NCBI GenBank assembly: GCA_018993155.1
Contig: JAGKSX010000136.1
Coordinates: forward strand, 1-39,178
From: Hydrogenophaga sp.
Lineage (GTDB): Bacteria; Pseudomonadota; Gammaproteobacteria; Burkholderiales; Burkholderiaceae_C
Reading direction: 5' to 3'
Length of the DNA: 39,178 bases
The notes under the pieces are model-generated. The model was given only the letters and a program-made list of their open reading frames with translations, was not told where the DNA came from and did not search any database. Both the position numbers and the translations under genes were made by a program. This document shows positions 15,159 to 24,193 of the stretch, piece by piece. Each line of letters opens with the position of its first letter. The stretch's first letter is position 1.

Positions 15159-16457
15159 TCAATAACCCAGTCGGGCGGGCAACCACAGCGCGAGCTGCGG
15201 GAAGGCGATCACCAGCACCATGACGAGGAACATGGCCAGCAGCATGGGCCCGACCCAGCGGATGGTGGACTCCATGCGCACGCCGGCGATGCGGCACGAG
15301 ACCATGAGGTTCACCGCCAGCGGCGGCGTGAACTGGCCCAGCGCGACCTTGAGCGTAAGGATCACGCCGAACCACACCGGGTCCCACTGGTAGTGCTCCA
15401 TGATGGGCATGAGCAGCGGCACGAAGATCAGGAAGATCGAGATGCCGTCGAGGAACATGCCCACGGTGATGAGCAACAGGATCAGCAGCGAGAGCACACC
15501 GTACTCGCCCAGGCCCGAGTTCACGATGGCGTTGGCCACCGGGTCGATCACGCCCAGGGTGGACAGCGAGAACGCGAAGATGCCCGCCAGCGAGACCACC
15601 AGCAGGATGATGCCGGAGAGCTCCCCCGCTTCGCGCAGGATGGGGAACAGGTCGCGCACGGTGATCGTGCGGTGGATCACCATGCCCACGAACAGGCCGT
15701 AGAACACCGCGACCACGGCCGCTTCGGTCGGCGTGAACCAGCCCGCGCGCATGCCGCCCAGGATCAGCACCGGCGCGGCCAGGCCCCACAGGGCCTCGCG
15801 CAGACTCTTCCAGAACGGCGGGCGCGGCATCGCGGCTTCGAGTGCACCCATCTTGTGCTTGCGGGCCAGCCACACGGCCGGCACGATCAGCGCGATGCCG
15901 GCCAGCACGCCGGGCACCATGCCGGCAGCGAACAGCGCGGGCACCGAGGCACCGGGCACCAGCACCGAGTAGATGATGAAGGCCACCGAAGGCGGGATCA
16001 GGATGTCGGTCGCCGCGGCCGCGCCAACCACGCTGGCCGAGAACGAGCCCGGGTAGCCCGCGCGCGCCATGGCCGCGATCATCACACCGCCCACCGCCGC
16101 TGCGTTGGCCGGGCCCGAGCCCGAGATGCCGCCGAGGAACATGGCCACGACGATGGCCACCAGCGGCAGCATGCCCGGGCCGCGCCCGACGATGGCCACC
16201 GCGAAGTTCACCAGCCGCAACGCCACGCCGGAACGGTCGAAGATGGAGCCGACCAGCACGAACATGGGAATGGCCAGCAGCGGGTACTTGCCCAGGCCGG
16301 CGTAGAAGTTCTGCGGCACCGCCAGCAGGCCGAACCACTGGGTGTTGACGTCGGCCATGGCGATGGCGGCCGCGCCGGCCAGACCCAGCGCGGCGGCGAT
16401 GGGCACGCCGGCGAACATGGCGCCGAGGAAGAGCAGGAAGAGCAGCGCGGCGATCAT
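15159..16457 (-). CDS. dctM: TRAP transporter large permease, DctM
   Basis: The 432-residue, about 12-helix inner-membrane protein is the sodium-coupled transport subunit of a TRAP system. It starts MIAALLFLLFLGAMFAGVPI and carries the DctM blocks KYPLLAIPMFVLVGSIFDRSG, FLGGISGSGPANAAAVGGVM and FLDGISIFLIFVPLLMPI, plus TILKVALGQFTPP-type residues (written TLKVALGQFTPPLAVNL here). The ATG at 16457 overlaps the dctQ stop by four bases (ATGA), showing coupling. Length is normal for the family. Longer upstream readings overlap dctQ and are rejected. Confidence 0.95.
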   Translation of the reverse strand: MIAALLFLLFLGAMFAGVPIAAALGLAGAAAIAMADVNTQWFGLLAVPQNFYAGLGKYPLLAIPMFVLVGSIFDRSGVALRLVNFAVAIVGRGPGMLPLVAIVVAMFLGGISGSGPANAAAVGGVMIAAMARAGYPGSFSASVVGAAAATDILIPPSVAFIIYSVLVPGASVPALFAAGMVPGVLAGIALIVPAVWLARKHKMGALEAAMPRPPFWKSLREALWGLAAPVLILGGMRAGWFTPTEAAVVAVFYGLFVGMVIHRTITVRDLFPILREAGELSGIILLVVSLAGIFAFSLSTLGVIDPVANAIVNSGLGEYGVLSLLILLLITVGMFLDGISIFLIFVPLLMPIMEHYQWDPVWFGVILTLKVALGQFTPPLAVNLMVSCRIAGVRMESTIRWVGPMLLAMFLVMVLVIAFPQLALWLPARLGY

Positions 16458-16996
16458 GGCTGCTCTCCGGCGCGGCGCAGGCGGTTGAAGCGGCCCAGCG
16501 CGCGCAGTGCGATCGCCAGCGAGAGGATGGGCAGCCACATCGAGTACCACCACTGCGGCAGACCCAGGCCCGGCGAGACTTCCTCGTAGATGTAGTGGTC
16601 CCAGACCATGCGCACGCTCAGGCCCGCCATCAGCAGGAACAGCAGCACCATGGCCATCGCGCCCCACAGGGCGAGAAGATGGCGGCGGCGCGCAGAGCCG
16701 GCGTCGGCGAAGAACTCGATGCGAATGTGGCGATGCCGCGCCACGGCGGCCGAACTCGCCACGAGCGTGAGCACGATCATCAGGAAGATCGAGAACTCTT
16801 CGGTCCAGGCGAAGGACTGGTCGGTGAAGTAGCGCGCGATCACATTGCCGAAGGTGATCAGGGCCAGCAGCGCCATCGAGAGAACGGTCAGCCAGTCCTC
16901 GATGCGCAGCGGCACCCGGGTGTTTTCATCGTCCGGGTTGTCGGGCGTGGCGGCATCGGCGCGCGCGTCGCGTGAGGGTTCGGTAGGTGCGGACAT
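16454..16996 (-). CDS. dctQ: TRAP transporter small permease, DctQ
   Basis: The 180-residue four-helix membrane protein is the small subunit that binds DctM. After a charged N terminus of about 45 residues (MSAPTEPSRDARADAATPDN) the DctQ features appear: LALITFGNVIARYFTDQSFAWTEEF, where the WTEE motif is diagnostic, and AVARHRHIRIEF. It is the first gene of the operon. The start at 16996 is the first ATG giving a sensible N terminus; an upstream reading adds 47 residues without family character. No ribosome site is obvious. About 110 bases upstream lies the convergent-style terminator of the HtrA gene, so the operon promoter must be in 16997-17104. Confidence 0.9.
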   Translation of the reverse strand: MSAPTEPSRDARADAATPDNPDDENTRVPLRIEDWLTVLSMALLALITFGNVIARYFTDQSFAWTEEFSIFLMIVLTLVASSAAVARHRHIRIEFFADAGSARRRHLLALWGAMAMVLLFLLMAGLSVRMVWDHYIYEEVSPGLGLPQWWYSMWLPILSLAIALRALGRFNRLRRAGEQP

Positions 16997-17104
16997 GGGA
17001 TGTGGAAACGGCGGGCCGGCGGGCCGGCGGCCACGGCGAAAGAGCCAGGGATCATAGACGTTTTCCCCTTTTGGCCCCTGTCCTGCGGGTGCCACATCCC
17101 CATG

Positions 17105-17129
17105 AAAAACGGCACCCGAAGGTGCCGTT
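17105..17129 (-). terminator. Rho-independent terminator of the protease gene
   Basis: On the minus strand AACGGCACC-ttcg-GGTGCCGTT (17108-17129) is followed by a T-run (17105-17109 complement). It lies 20 bases past the protease stop and ends the regulator, kinase, protease transcript. Confidence 0.85.
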
Positions 17130-17148
17130 GCTATCAAAGATGAAACAC

Positions 17149-18624
17149 TCAGCCCAGCGGCACGGGCACGAAGATCTGGCTGCCGTCGCGCTGGATCAGC
17201 AGTGCCAGCGACTTGGTGGATTTGCCCAGCAGGGCACGCACCTGCTCCACACTCTGCACCTTGGCGCCATTGACCGCGAGCAGCACGTCGCCGGGCTGCA
17301 CACCGGCCAGCGCTGCCGGCCCCTTGGCGTCCTCGACCACCAGGCCGCCGTCCACCCCCGCCTCGCGCTTCTCCTGCGGTGCCAGCGGGCGCAGGGCCAG
17401 GCCCAGGCGGCCCTGGTCGGCCGCCTTCTCATCGCCGGCGGTCTTCACCGCCTTGGCGGCGGCATCGCCGAGTTGCGCCGTCAAGCTCACCGCCTTGCCC
17501 TGGCGCCACACGTCCAGCTTCACCTTTTCGCCGGGCAGCGCCTGGCCGATCAGGGCCGGCAGGTCGCCCGAGCTCACGATGGGCTGGCCTTCCATCTGGC
17601 GGATCACGTCGCCCACTTGCAGGCCGGCCTTGGCGGCCGGGCTGCCCGGCTCCACGCTGGAGACCAGCGCGCCCTCGGGCTTGTCGAGCTGGAAGGACTC
17701 GGCCAGGGTCTGGTTCACCTCCTGCACCGAGACGCCCAGGCGCGCGTGGCTGGCCTTGCCGTGCGCCACGATCTGGTCCTTGACCTTGAGCGCGGTCTCC
17801 ATGGGGATCGCGAACGACAGGCCCTGGTAACCGCCGGTGTGGCTGTAGATCTGCGAGTTGATGCCCACCACCTCGCCGCGCGCATTGAACAGCGGGCCAC
17901 CGGAGTTGCCCGGGTTCACGGCCACATCGGTCTGGATGAAGGGCACGAAGCTGTCGTCGGGCAGCGAACGGCCCTTGGCGCTGACCACGCCGGCGGTCAC
18001 GCTGTTCTCGAAGCCGAACGGCGCGCCGATGGCCAGCACCCACTCGCCCACCTTCAGGTCCTTGGTGCTGCCCAGCGGCACCACGGGCAGGTCCTTGGCG
18101 TCAATGCGCAGCACGGCCACGTCGGTCTTGGGGTCCGAGCCCAGCACCTTGGCCACGAACTCGCGGCGGTCGGTGAGCTTGACGGTGACGCGCTGCGCGT
18201 TGCGCACCACGTGGGCGTTGGTCAGCACCAGGCCGTCGGCGCTGATGATGAAGCCCGAGCCCTGGCCGCGCGAGGGCGCTTCGGGCGCGCCGCCCTGGCC
18301 CGGGCCCTGGAAGCGCTTGAAGAATTCGAAGAACGGGTCGTTGGGGTCGATGCCGGGCGGCAGGCGGTTCTGCGCCTGCTGGCCGTCTTCGGGCCCGGCC
18401 TTGCCGATCACGCTGATGTTGACCACGGCCGCGCCATGGCGCTGCGCGATCTGCGAGAAGTCGGGCACTGCAGCGGCTGTCACCATGGGCGCGGACTGGG
18501 TGGCGACCGGCGTGGCTGCCGTGGCATGGGTACCGGAGACCAGGCCCACGCTGGCGCCGCCGACGATGCCCGCGGCCGCCAGGGACAGCACCAGGCGCGT
18601 CGCGGTGAGAGACAAGGTTTTCAT
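17149..18624 (-). CDS. HtrA/DegP-family periplasmic serine endoprotease (Do family)
   Basis: The 491-residue protein degrades or refolds damaged envelope proteins. A signal peptide or anchor (residues 1-36) precedes a linker with PFFEFFKRFQG and the trypsin-like domain. The catalytic triad is His138 (LTNAHVV), Asp168 (KTDVAVL) and Ser241 (NPGNSGGPL). Two PDZ domains follow, near residues 290-385 (ARLGVSVQEVNQ, SPAAKAGLQVGDVI) and 400-490 (GDVLLAVNGAKVQS). AAGGAG precedes the ATG by five bases. It starts 56 bases after the histidine-kinase stop, so it is probably co-transcribed with the two-component pair, which suggests control by an envelope signal. I cannot decide between DegP, DegQ and MucD naming. 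Confidence 0.95.
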   Translation of the reverse strand: MKTLSLTATRLVLSLAAAGIVGGASVGLVSGTHATAATPVATQSAPMVTAAAVPDFSQIAQRHGAAVVNISVIGKAGPEDGQQAQNRLPPGIDPNDPFFEFFKRFQGPGQGGAPEAPSRGQGSGFIISADGLVLTNAHVVRNAQRVTVKLTDRREFVAKVLGSDPKTDVAVLRIDAKDLPVVPLGSTKDLKVGEWVLAIGAPFGFENSVTAGVVSAKGRSLPDDSFVPFIQTDVAVNPGNSGGPLFNARGEVVGINSQIYSHTGGYQGLSFAIPMETALKVKDQIVAHGKASHARLGVSVQEVNQTLAESFQLDKPEGALVSSVEPGSPAAKAGLQVGDVIRQMEGQPIVSSGDLPALIGQALPGEKVKLDVWRQGKAVSLTAQLGDAAAKAVKTAGDEKAADQGRLGLALRPLAPQEKREAGVDGGLVVEDAKGPAALAGVQPGDVLLAVNGAKVQSVEQVRALLGKSTKSLALLIQRDGSQIFVPVPLG

Positions 18625-18680
18625 GAGAGCTCCTTCAGCAAGGACAGGTTGAACATGTCCTTGAATATGGGCCCTCAGAG

Positions 18681-20030
18681 TTAGACGGTTCTTAAAGGCA
18701 GCCGCACCGCGATGCGCAGGCCACCGAGGCGGGGCGAGCGGTCCAACGCCAGCGCGGTGCCGTGCAGTTGCGCGATGGCGTTCGCGATCGCCAGCCCCAG
18801 CCCACTGCCGGTGGCGGCCGAGCCCGGCACGCGGTAGAAGCGGTCGAGCACGCGCGCGCGGTCGGCCTCGGGGATGCCAGGGCCGCTGTCTTCCACCATC
18901 AGCACCAGCTGGCCTTGGTCGCGCCGCACCGCCACGTCCACCGTGCCGCCTTCGGGCGTGTACTTCAGCGCGTTGTCCACCAGGTTGCCCAGCAGGATGC
19001 GCAGGGGCTCGGCGTGGCCGCTCACCTGCCCTCTGTCGGCCTCGCTCAGGCCCAGGTCGATGCGGCGCGTGGCCGCCAGCGGCGCCGCGTCGGCCACCAC
19101 CTGGGCCGCGAGTTCGGCCAGCGACACGGGCTGCGCCGGCTCACCGCTGGAGGGCTGGGCCTGCTGGCGCGCGAGCACCAGCAGCTGCTCCACCAGCCGC
19201 GTGGCGCGGTCGATGCCGGCCAGCAGGCGCTCCGTCGCCAGTTGGCGCGTGGTGTCGTCGGGCGCGCGCTGCAGGCCCTGCACCTGCAGGCGCAGCGCGG
19301 CCAGCGGCGAGCGCAACTCGTGCGCGGCCTCGGCGACGAAATTCTTCTGCGCGTCGAAGGCCTGGCGCACGCGGCCAAACAGCAGGTTGAGCTCGTGCAC
19401 CAGCGGGCGGATCTCGTCGGGCAGGCCGGCTTCGCTCACCTCGGCCAGCTCATCGGCCTCGCGCGCGGCCACCTGGCGCCGCACCCGCGCCACGGGCGCG
19501 AGCGAGGCGCTCACCACCGCCCAGGCCACCAGCATCAGCAGCGGCGCCATCCAGGCGATGGGCAGCACGGTGCGCCAGGCCAGCGCGCGCGCCATGGTCT
19601 GGCGCGGCCGCAGGTCCTGCGCCACCTGGACCACCTGCGTGCGCGACTGCATGGAGTACACGCGGTAAGGCTTGCCATCGACCTCGATGTTGGAGAAGCC
19701 CAGCACCGCGCGCTGCGGCAGGGCCGCGCCCGTGCCGGACTGGAACACACGCAGGCCTTCCTGCGTCCAGACCTGCACGAAAAAGTCGAATGCCTCTGCC
19801 GGCAACGGTGGCTCGTCGCCCGGCGGCGCGGGCAGACCCGGGGGCATCACACCGGCGCGCAAGGCCTGCGCCATCTGCTCCATGTGGTAGTCGAAGATGC
19901 CGTCGGCCTCAGCGCGCGCCTGGCGGTAGACCACCGCCACCTGCAGGCCCGCCGCAAGCACGATGGCCAGCAGCAGCAGGCCGATCAGGCGCGCACGCAG
20001 CGAATGTGTGGCCAGGCGCGGAAGGTTCAT
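18681..20030 (-). CDS. Two-component sensor histidine kinase (QseC/PmrB type)
   Basis: The 449-residue inner-membrane kinase has a first helix at about residues 13-35, a periplasmic sensor of about 120 residues with a proline-rich start (MPPGLPAPPGDEPPLPAEAF), a second helix at about 155-178 and a HAMP-like region. The HisKA box is FVAEAAHELRSPLAAL with His237. ATP-binding motifs are NLVDNALKYTPEGG, EDSGPGIP and GSGLGLAIANAIA. The architecture matches the QseC/PmrB class. It follows its response regulator by 61 bases and precedes the HtrA protease, so the three form one unit. The signal is unknown; periplasmic cations or envelope damage are reasonable guesses. Confidence 0.93.
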   Translation of the reverse strand: MNLPRLATHSLRARLIGLLLLAIVLAAGLQVAVVYRQARAEADGIFDYHMEQMAQALRAGVMPPGLPAPPGDEPPLPAEAFDFFVQVWTQEGLRVFQSGTGAALPQRAVLGFSNIEVDGKPYRVYSMQSRTQVVQVAQDLRPRQTMARALAWRTVLPIAWMAPLLMLVAWAVVSASLAPVARVRRQVAAREADELAEVSEAGLPDEIRPLVHELNLLFGRVRQAFDAQKNFVAEAAHELRSPLAALRLQVQGLQRAPDDTTRQLATERLLAGIDRATRLVEQLLVLARQQAQPSSGEPAQPVSLAELAAQVVADAAPLAATRRIDLGLSEADRGQVSGHAEPLRILLGNLVDNALKYTPEGGTVDVAVRRDQGQLVLMVEDSGPGIPEADRARVLDRFYRVPGSAATGSGLGLAIANAIAQLHGTALALDRSPRLGGLRIAVRLPLRTV

Positions 20031-20091
20031 GGAGTACCTCCGCCCTTCGGGCTGCGGTGCGAGCTTGCTTGGGAGCGGCCCGGCGCAGCGC

Positions 20092-20751
20092 TCATGCCTT
20101 GGGCACCATGTAGCCCACGCCGCGCACGTTCTGGATCAGGCCGGCACCGAGCTTCTTGCGCACCCCGTGGATGTAGACCTCCACCGCGTTGCTGCTCACA
20201 TCGTCCTTCCAGCCGTAGAGCTTTTCTTCGAGTTGCGCGCGCGAGAGCACCCGGCCCGGCCGCGCGATCAGCGGTTCGAGCACGGCCCATTCGCGCGCCG
20301 AGAGCACCACCGGCTCGCCCTGCGCCGTCACCTCGCGCGTGGCGGTGTTGATGCTCACGCCCAGGTGCTCATAGACCGGCTCGGCCCGCCCCGAGGCGCG
20401 GCGCAGCAGCGCGCGGATGCGCGCGAGCAGCTCGTCGAGGTCGTAGGGCTTGAGGATGTAGTCGTCGGCACCGGCGTCCAGGCCCTGCACGCGTTGCTGC
20501 ACCGAATCGCGCGCGGTGGCGATGAGCACCGGCACGCGGTTCTTGCGGGCCCGCAGTTCGCGCAGCACCTCCAGGCCGTCGCGCCGCGGCAGGCCGAGGT
20601 CAAGCAGGATGAGGTCGTAACTCTCGGCCTGCGCCGCCGTGGCGGCCATTTCGCCGTCGCGCACCCAGTCGACCGCGTAGTGCTCCGCCCGCAGCAGGTC
20701 CAGCACCGCTTCGCCAATCATGGTGTCGTCTTCGACCAGCAACAGCCTCAT
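20092..20751 (-). CDS. OmpR/PhoB-family response regulator (QseB/PmrA type)
   Basis: The 219-residue protein has a receiver domain with acidic pocket Glu7-Asp8-Asp9, phospho-acceptor Asp51 (LLDLGLPRRDG) and Lys101-region motif DDYILKPYDLDEL, then a winged-helix DNA-binding domain (LSAREWAVLEPLIARPGRVLSR, SNAVEVYIHGVRKKLG, IQNVRGVGYMVPK). It should be phosphorylated by the adjacent kinase and regulate this operon and others. The ATG at 20751 begins MRLLLVEDD, exactly at the receiver; a longer reading adds 19 unrelated residues. It is the first gene of its operon. Confidence 0.95.
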   Translation of the reverse strand: MRLLLVEDDTMIGEAVLDLLRAEHYAVDWVRDGEMAATAAQAESYDLILLDLGLPRRDGLEVLRELRARKNRVPVLIATARDSVQQRVQGLDAGADDYILKPYDLDELLARIRALLRRASGRAEPVYEHLGVSINTATREVTAQGEPVVLSAREWAVLEPLIARPGRVLSRAQLEEKLYGWKDDVSSNAVEVYIHGVRKKLGAGLIQNVRGVGYMVPKA

Positions 20752-20838
20752 GGCAATGCACTCTCCAGGTCCGTGGGTTGTCGAACACCCCGGCGGGGCG
20801 CCCCGCATCCATGGTGCGGGGCTTGGCTTAGGCCGATC

Positions 20839-21453
20839 TTAGGCGCCCGCGAGCAACTTCTTCAGGTCGCCCGCCAGCGCGACCGCGCCGCTGCCGTAGC
20901 GGTTGTACAGGCGGATGCGGCCCTGCGGGTCGTACACGTAGCTGCCGGCCGAGTGGTCCATGGTGTAGCTCGTGGGCGTGGGGCCTTCGACCTTCTTGTA
21001 GTAGATCTTGTAGCTCTTGGCCAGCGCGGGCAGTTCGCCGGGGGCCGCGTAGAGGGCGAGGAAGCTCGGGTCGAAGCTGGCCACGTACTGCTTCATCACC
21101 TCGGGCGTGTCGCGCTCCGGGTCCACGCTGACGAACAGGCCCTGCAGGCGATCGCCATCGGCACCGAGCAGGCGCTTGGCCTCGGCCAGCTCGGTCATGG
21201 AGGTGGGGCAGACGTCGGGGCACTGGGTGAATCCGAAGAAGATCACGACCGCCTTGCCCTTGAAATCGGCCAGGGTGCGCGGCTGGCCGTTGTGGTCGGT
21301 GAGCGAGAAGCCGGTGGCGTAGTCGGCACCGGTGATGTCGATGCCGGTGAATGAAGCCGGAGCGTCGGCCTTGTCGGTGCAGGCGGTCAAGGCCGCGGTG
21401 CCCAGGCTCAGGGCTAGGAGTTGTCGACGGTTCATGGCTCGGGACTCAGACAT
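20839..21453 (-). CDS. SCO1/SenC copper chaperone lipoprotein for cytochrome oxidase
   Basis: The 204-residue thioredoxin-fold protein delivers copper to the CuA site of CoxB. It has a lipoprotein-type signal ([19 protein letters not shown], lipobox TAC), the copper-binding CPDVCP in [18 protein letters not shown], and the third ligand His in [11 protein letters not shown]. The start at 21453 overlaps the ctaB stop by eight bases, suggesting coupled translation; the ATG at 21435 would give a cleaner signal peptide and is a real alternative. Neither has a good ribosome site. It is the last gene of the heme/copper assembly run, and the response-regulator gene lies beyond on the same strand after 87 bases. 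Confidence 0.92.
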   Translation of the reverse strand: MSESRAMNRRQLLALSLGTAALTACTDKADAPASFTGIDITGADYATGFSLTDHNGQPRTLADFKGKAVVIFFGFTQCPDVCPTSMTELAEAKRLLGADGDRLQGLFVSVDPERDTPEVMKQYVASFDPSFLALYAAPGELPALAKSYKIYYKKVEGPTPTSYTMDHSAGSYVYDPQGRIRLYNRYGSGAVALAGDLKKLLAGA

Positions 21454-22351
21454 AGTGATCGATCAACAGCGCGGCGAACAGCGCTGCGAGATGAATCAGG
21501 GAGAAACGGAAGGTCTTGCGCGCGAGCGCATCGGAGTAGTTGCGCCAGAGCGCGAAGGCATAGGCGCAGAAACCGATGCTCAGCGCCACCGCGACCACGA
21601 GATAGAACCAGCCGCTCATGCGCATCACGAAGGGCATCAGGCAGGCGGCGAACAGCACGAAGGTATAGAGCAGGATCTGCAGGCGCGTGAACTCGGAGCC
21701 GTGCGTGACCGGCAGCATGGGCAGGCCGGACTTGCGGTAGTCCTCCACCCGGTACAGGGCCAGCGCCCAGAAGTGCGGCGGCGTCCAGAGGAAGATGATG
21801 AGAAAGAGGATCAGCGCTTCGGGCGACACCACGCCCGTCATCGCAGCCCAGCCCAGCACCGGCGGCATGGCGCCCGAGGCGCCGCCGATCACGATGTTCT
21901 GCGGCGTGAGCGGCTTGAGGATCACGGTGTAGACCACCGCGTAACCCACGAAGGTGGCGAAGGTGAGCCACATGGTGAGCGGGTTGACCCAGAGGTACAG
22001 CACGGTCGACCCGGCGGCGCAGAGCACGGCTGAGAACGTGAGCGTCTTGCCATTGGTGAGCTGGCCCTTGGCGGTGGGCCGCCAGGCGGTGCGCTTCATC
22101 TTGGCGTCGATCTGCTGTTCGACCACGCAGTTGAAGGCCGCGGCTGCGCCAGCGACGAGCCAGATACCGAAGCAGGCAATGGCCGCAAGCTGCACCTGTG
22201 CCCAGGTGGGAGCGCCGGGCACAGCCAGCACCATGCCGATGAGCGCGCAGAACACGATGAGCTGGATCACGCGCGGCTTGGTCAGCGCGTGGTACTGGCG
22301 CCAGACCGAGGGCAGCGCGGCGGCAACAGGAGGGGTGGGCGCGGTGCTCAT
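21446..22351 (-). CDS. ctaB: Protoheme IX farnesyltransferase (heme O synthase)
   Basis: The 301-residue, about nine-helix membrane prenyltransferase adds a farnesyl group to heme B to make heme O, the precursor of heme A used by the oxidase here. The start [18 protein letters not shown] and the prenyl-diphosphate motif region [19 protein letters not shown] are characteristic; the first aspartate pair seen in many homologues is replaced by Glu-Gln, as I recall for betaproteobacteria. [10 protein letters not shown] is also conserved. Its ATG overlaps the cox15 stop (ATGA at 22348-22351) and its stop overlaps the SCO1 start. Confidence 0.96.
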   Translation of the reverse strand: MSTAPTPPVAAALPSVWRQYHALTKPRVIQLIVFCALIGMVLAVPGAPTWAQVQLAAIACFGIWLVAGAAAAFNCVVEQQIDAKMKRTAWRPTAKGQLTNGKTLTFSAVLCAAGSTVLYLWVNPLTMWLTFATFVGYAVVYTVILKPLTPQNIVIGGASGAMPPVLGWAAMTGVVSPEALILFLIIFLWTPPHFWALALYRVEDYRKSGLPMLPVTHGSEFTRLQILLYTFVLFAACLMPFVMRMSGWFYLVVAVALSIGFCAYAFALWRNYSDALARKTFRFSLIHLAALFAALLIDHYV

Positions 22352-23511
22352 CGGATCGGTGTGGACAGGTGCAGGGAAGTGGAGGACGAAGCGGCATCGC
22401 GCTGGCTGGCGCGGCGCGTGCCGCAAAGCGCGCCGGTGAGCACGACGACCAGCGCGGCCGCGCCGCCCGTGTGGCCCACGGCGGCCAGCAGCGGCCAGTC
22501 GAGCACCACGTTGGTCAGGCCACTGGCGAACTGCCAGGCGGCCAGCAGGAGCAGCGCGCGCGCGGAGGGGCGCATGCCGTCCACCGACCACAGGCGCCAG
22601 CCCAGCCAGAGCATGGCGGCCAGCACCAGGTAGGCCATGAGGCGGTGCACGTAGTGGATGGCGGTCAGCGCGGGGAAGGTGATGAGTTCGCCGGTGTGGT
22701 TCTGGCCCAGCTCGCGCCAGAGCGTGAAGCCCTCGCGGAAGTTCATCGCCGGCCACCAGCTGCCCTGGCAGGTGGGGAACTCGCCGCACACCAGCACGGC
22801 GTAGTTGGTGCTGACCCAGCCACCGAGCGCGATCTGCAGCCACAGCAGCACGAACACCGCGCCCAACGCCCAGCGCAGGCGGCCCGGCAGCGGCACGGGC
22901 CCGGCGTGGCCCGGCTCGGCCAGCGCGTAGCCCACCGACTGCGCGCGCAACAGCGCGAGCAGGCCCAGGCCGCCGAGCAGGTGCAGCGTGACGATGGCGG
23001 GGAACAGCTTCATGGTCACGGTCAGCGCGCCGAACGCGCCCTGCAGGCAGACCCACACCAGCGTGACCAGCGGCCACACGTAGGACACGCTCAGGCGCCG
23101 GCGCTCGACCCAGCTGACCATGGACAGCACCAGGATCAGCACGCCCACGGCGGTGGCGAGGTAGCGGTGGATCATCTCGATCCAGGCCTTGGAGAAGGTG
23201 ACCGGGCCGTGCGGCATGGCTTCCTGCGCTGCCGCGATCGAGGTGCTCGCGCCCACCGGGCTCACGCTGCCGTAGCAGCCCGGCCAGTCGGGACAACCCA
23301 GGCCGGAGTCGGTGAGGCGCGTGAAGGCACCGAACAGCACCAGATCGAAGGTGAGAAACAGCGTGATGAGCGTGAGCACCCGCAAGCGGTGCGCGGGCGG
23401 CGCGTGGCGGTTGCGCAGCCACACCCAGGCCAGCGGCCCGAGCGCGATCACCACGCCCAGGAGCATCAGGCGCGCCACCGGCGCGAGGTCGTACAGGGGT
23501 TGGGCGTCCAT
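22348..23511 (-). CDS. Heme A synthase (COX15/CtaA)
   Basis: The 387-residue, eight-helix membrane protein oxidises the C8 methyl of heme O to the formyl of heme A. The conserved histidines that ligate heme appear in [28 protein letters not shown] and [10 protein letters not shown] periplasmic cysteine pair is visible in [14 protein letters not shown], and an earlier loop has [14 protein letters not shown]. The ATG at 23511 ([15 protein letters not shown]) lies directly after the Sco-like gene, with two bases between. It overlaps ctaB by four bases. Together these two genes supply heme A to CtaD. Confidence 0.95.
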   Translation of the reverse strand: MDAQPLYDLAPVARLMLLGVVIALGPLAWVWLRNRHAPPAHRLRVLTLITLFLTFDLVLFGAFTRLTDSGLGCPDWPGCYGSVSPVGASTSIAAAQEAMPHGPVTFSKAWIEMIHRYLATAVGVLILVLSMVSWVERRRLSVSYVWPLVTLVWVCLQGAFGALTVTMKLFPAIVTLHLLGGLGLLALLRAQSVGYALAEPGHAGPVPLPGRLRWALGAVFVLLWLQIALGGWVSTNYAVLVCGEFPTCQGSWWPAMNFREGFTLWRELGQNHTGELITFPALTAIHYVHRLMAYLVLAAMLWLGWRLWSVDGMRPSARALLLLAAWQFASGLTNVVLDWPLLAAVGHTGGAAALVVVLTGALCGTRRASQRDAASSSTSLHLSTPIR

Positions 23512-23512
23512 G

Positions 23513-24193
23513 TCAGTTCGCGTGGCGACCTTCCTTGTCCCAGGACGAAGAGGCGCGCAACAGTCGGTCCAGATCGCGCTTGGCCTGCTTGGCATCGAGC
23601 TTGGCGGGGAAACGCATCATCCAGTGGCCCAGCGGATCGACCACATAGAGGTGGTCCTCGATCTTCTGGCCGGGCGCCGGCTGCAGCCAGCCGGCCACGG
23701 CCTGCGCATCCACCTTCAGCACCACGGCGGCGGCCGTGGCCTTCTGCAGCGGTTCGGACAGCTCGGCATCGCCGGTGCGCAGCCAGACCCAGTCCAGCCG
23801 GTCTTTCTCGCGGCCCAGGGTTTCGCGCAGCTGGCGCTGCAGGTACAGATGCTCGACGCAGGCTTCGTTGCAGGCGCTGTCGGCCACGCTCACGAGCAGC
23901 CATTGGTCCTTGAGGCTGCTCATGGGCACGGCGCGGCCTTGTGCGTCGGTGCCGGTCCAGGCTGGCAGCGGGCGCTGAGGGTCGATCAGCTCGCCGTAGT
24001 TCTGCCGGCCTTCGGGGCGCACCACGTAGTACATGAAATACGAAGCGATGACCGGCGCGGCGCACACCAGCATCAGGCCCAGCATCTTCCAGCGGCCCTT
24101 GCGCGTGCTGGCCGCTGCGTCCGCGCTGGCCTGGTCCAGTTGCGGCAGGCTGTGCACGGTCAGGGTCAGGGGTTCATCGGGCGTCTGTGCCAT
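23513..24193 (-). CDS. Membrane-anchored Sco-like thioredoxin-fold protein of the oxidase cluster
   Basis: The 226-residue protein has a cytoplasmic N terminus of about 36 residues, one membrane helix (MLGLMLVCAAPVIASYFMYYVV) and a periplasmic domain related to Sco proteins. A CxxxC pair is present as DSACNEACVEH, and a downstream His in EDHLYVVDPLG could complete a copper or thiol site. This differs from the lipoprotein Sco1 at 20839, so the cluster has two Sco-fold proteins. Homologues are usually annotated only as cytochrome oxidase assembly or hypothetical transmembrane proteins. The ATG at 24193 lies inside the surf1 3' end (20-base overlap). A role as thiol reductant for CuA loading is inference. 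Confidence 0.82.
   Translation of the reverse strand: MAQTPDEPLTLTVHSLPQLDQASADAAASTRKGRWKMLGLMLVCAAPVIASYFMYYVVRPEGRQNYGELIDPQRPLPAWTGTDAQGRAVPMSSLKDQWLLVSVADSACNEACVEHLYLQRQLRETLGREKDRLDWVWLRTGDAELSEPLQKATAAAVVLKVDAQAVAGWLQPAPGQKIEDHLYVVDPLGHWMMRFPAKLDAKQAKRDLDRLLRASSSWDKEGRHAN

Noticed and set aside
21455-21464. TGATCGATCA palindrome resembling an FNR half-site pair
   Set aside because: It lies inside the ctaB coding end, has the wrong spacing for the TTGAT-N4-ATCAA box and is explained by codons.
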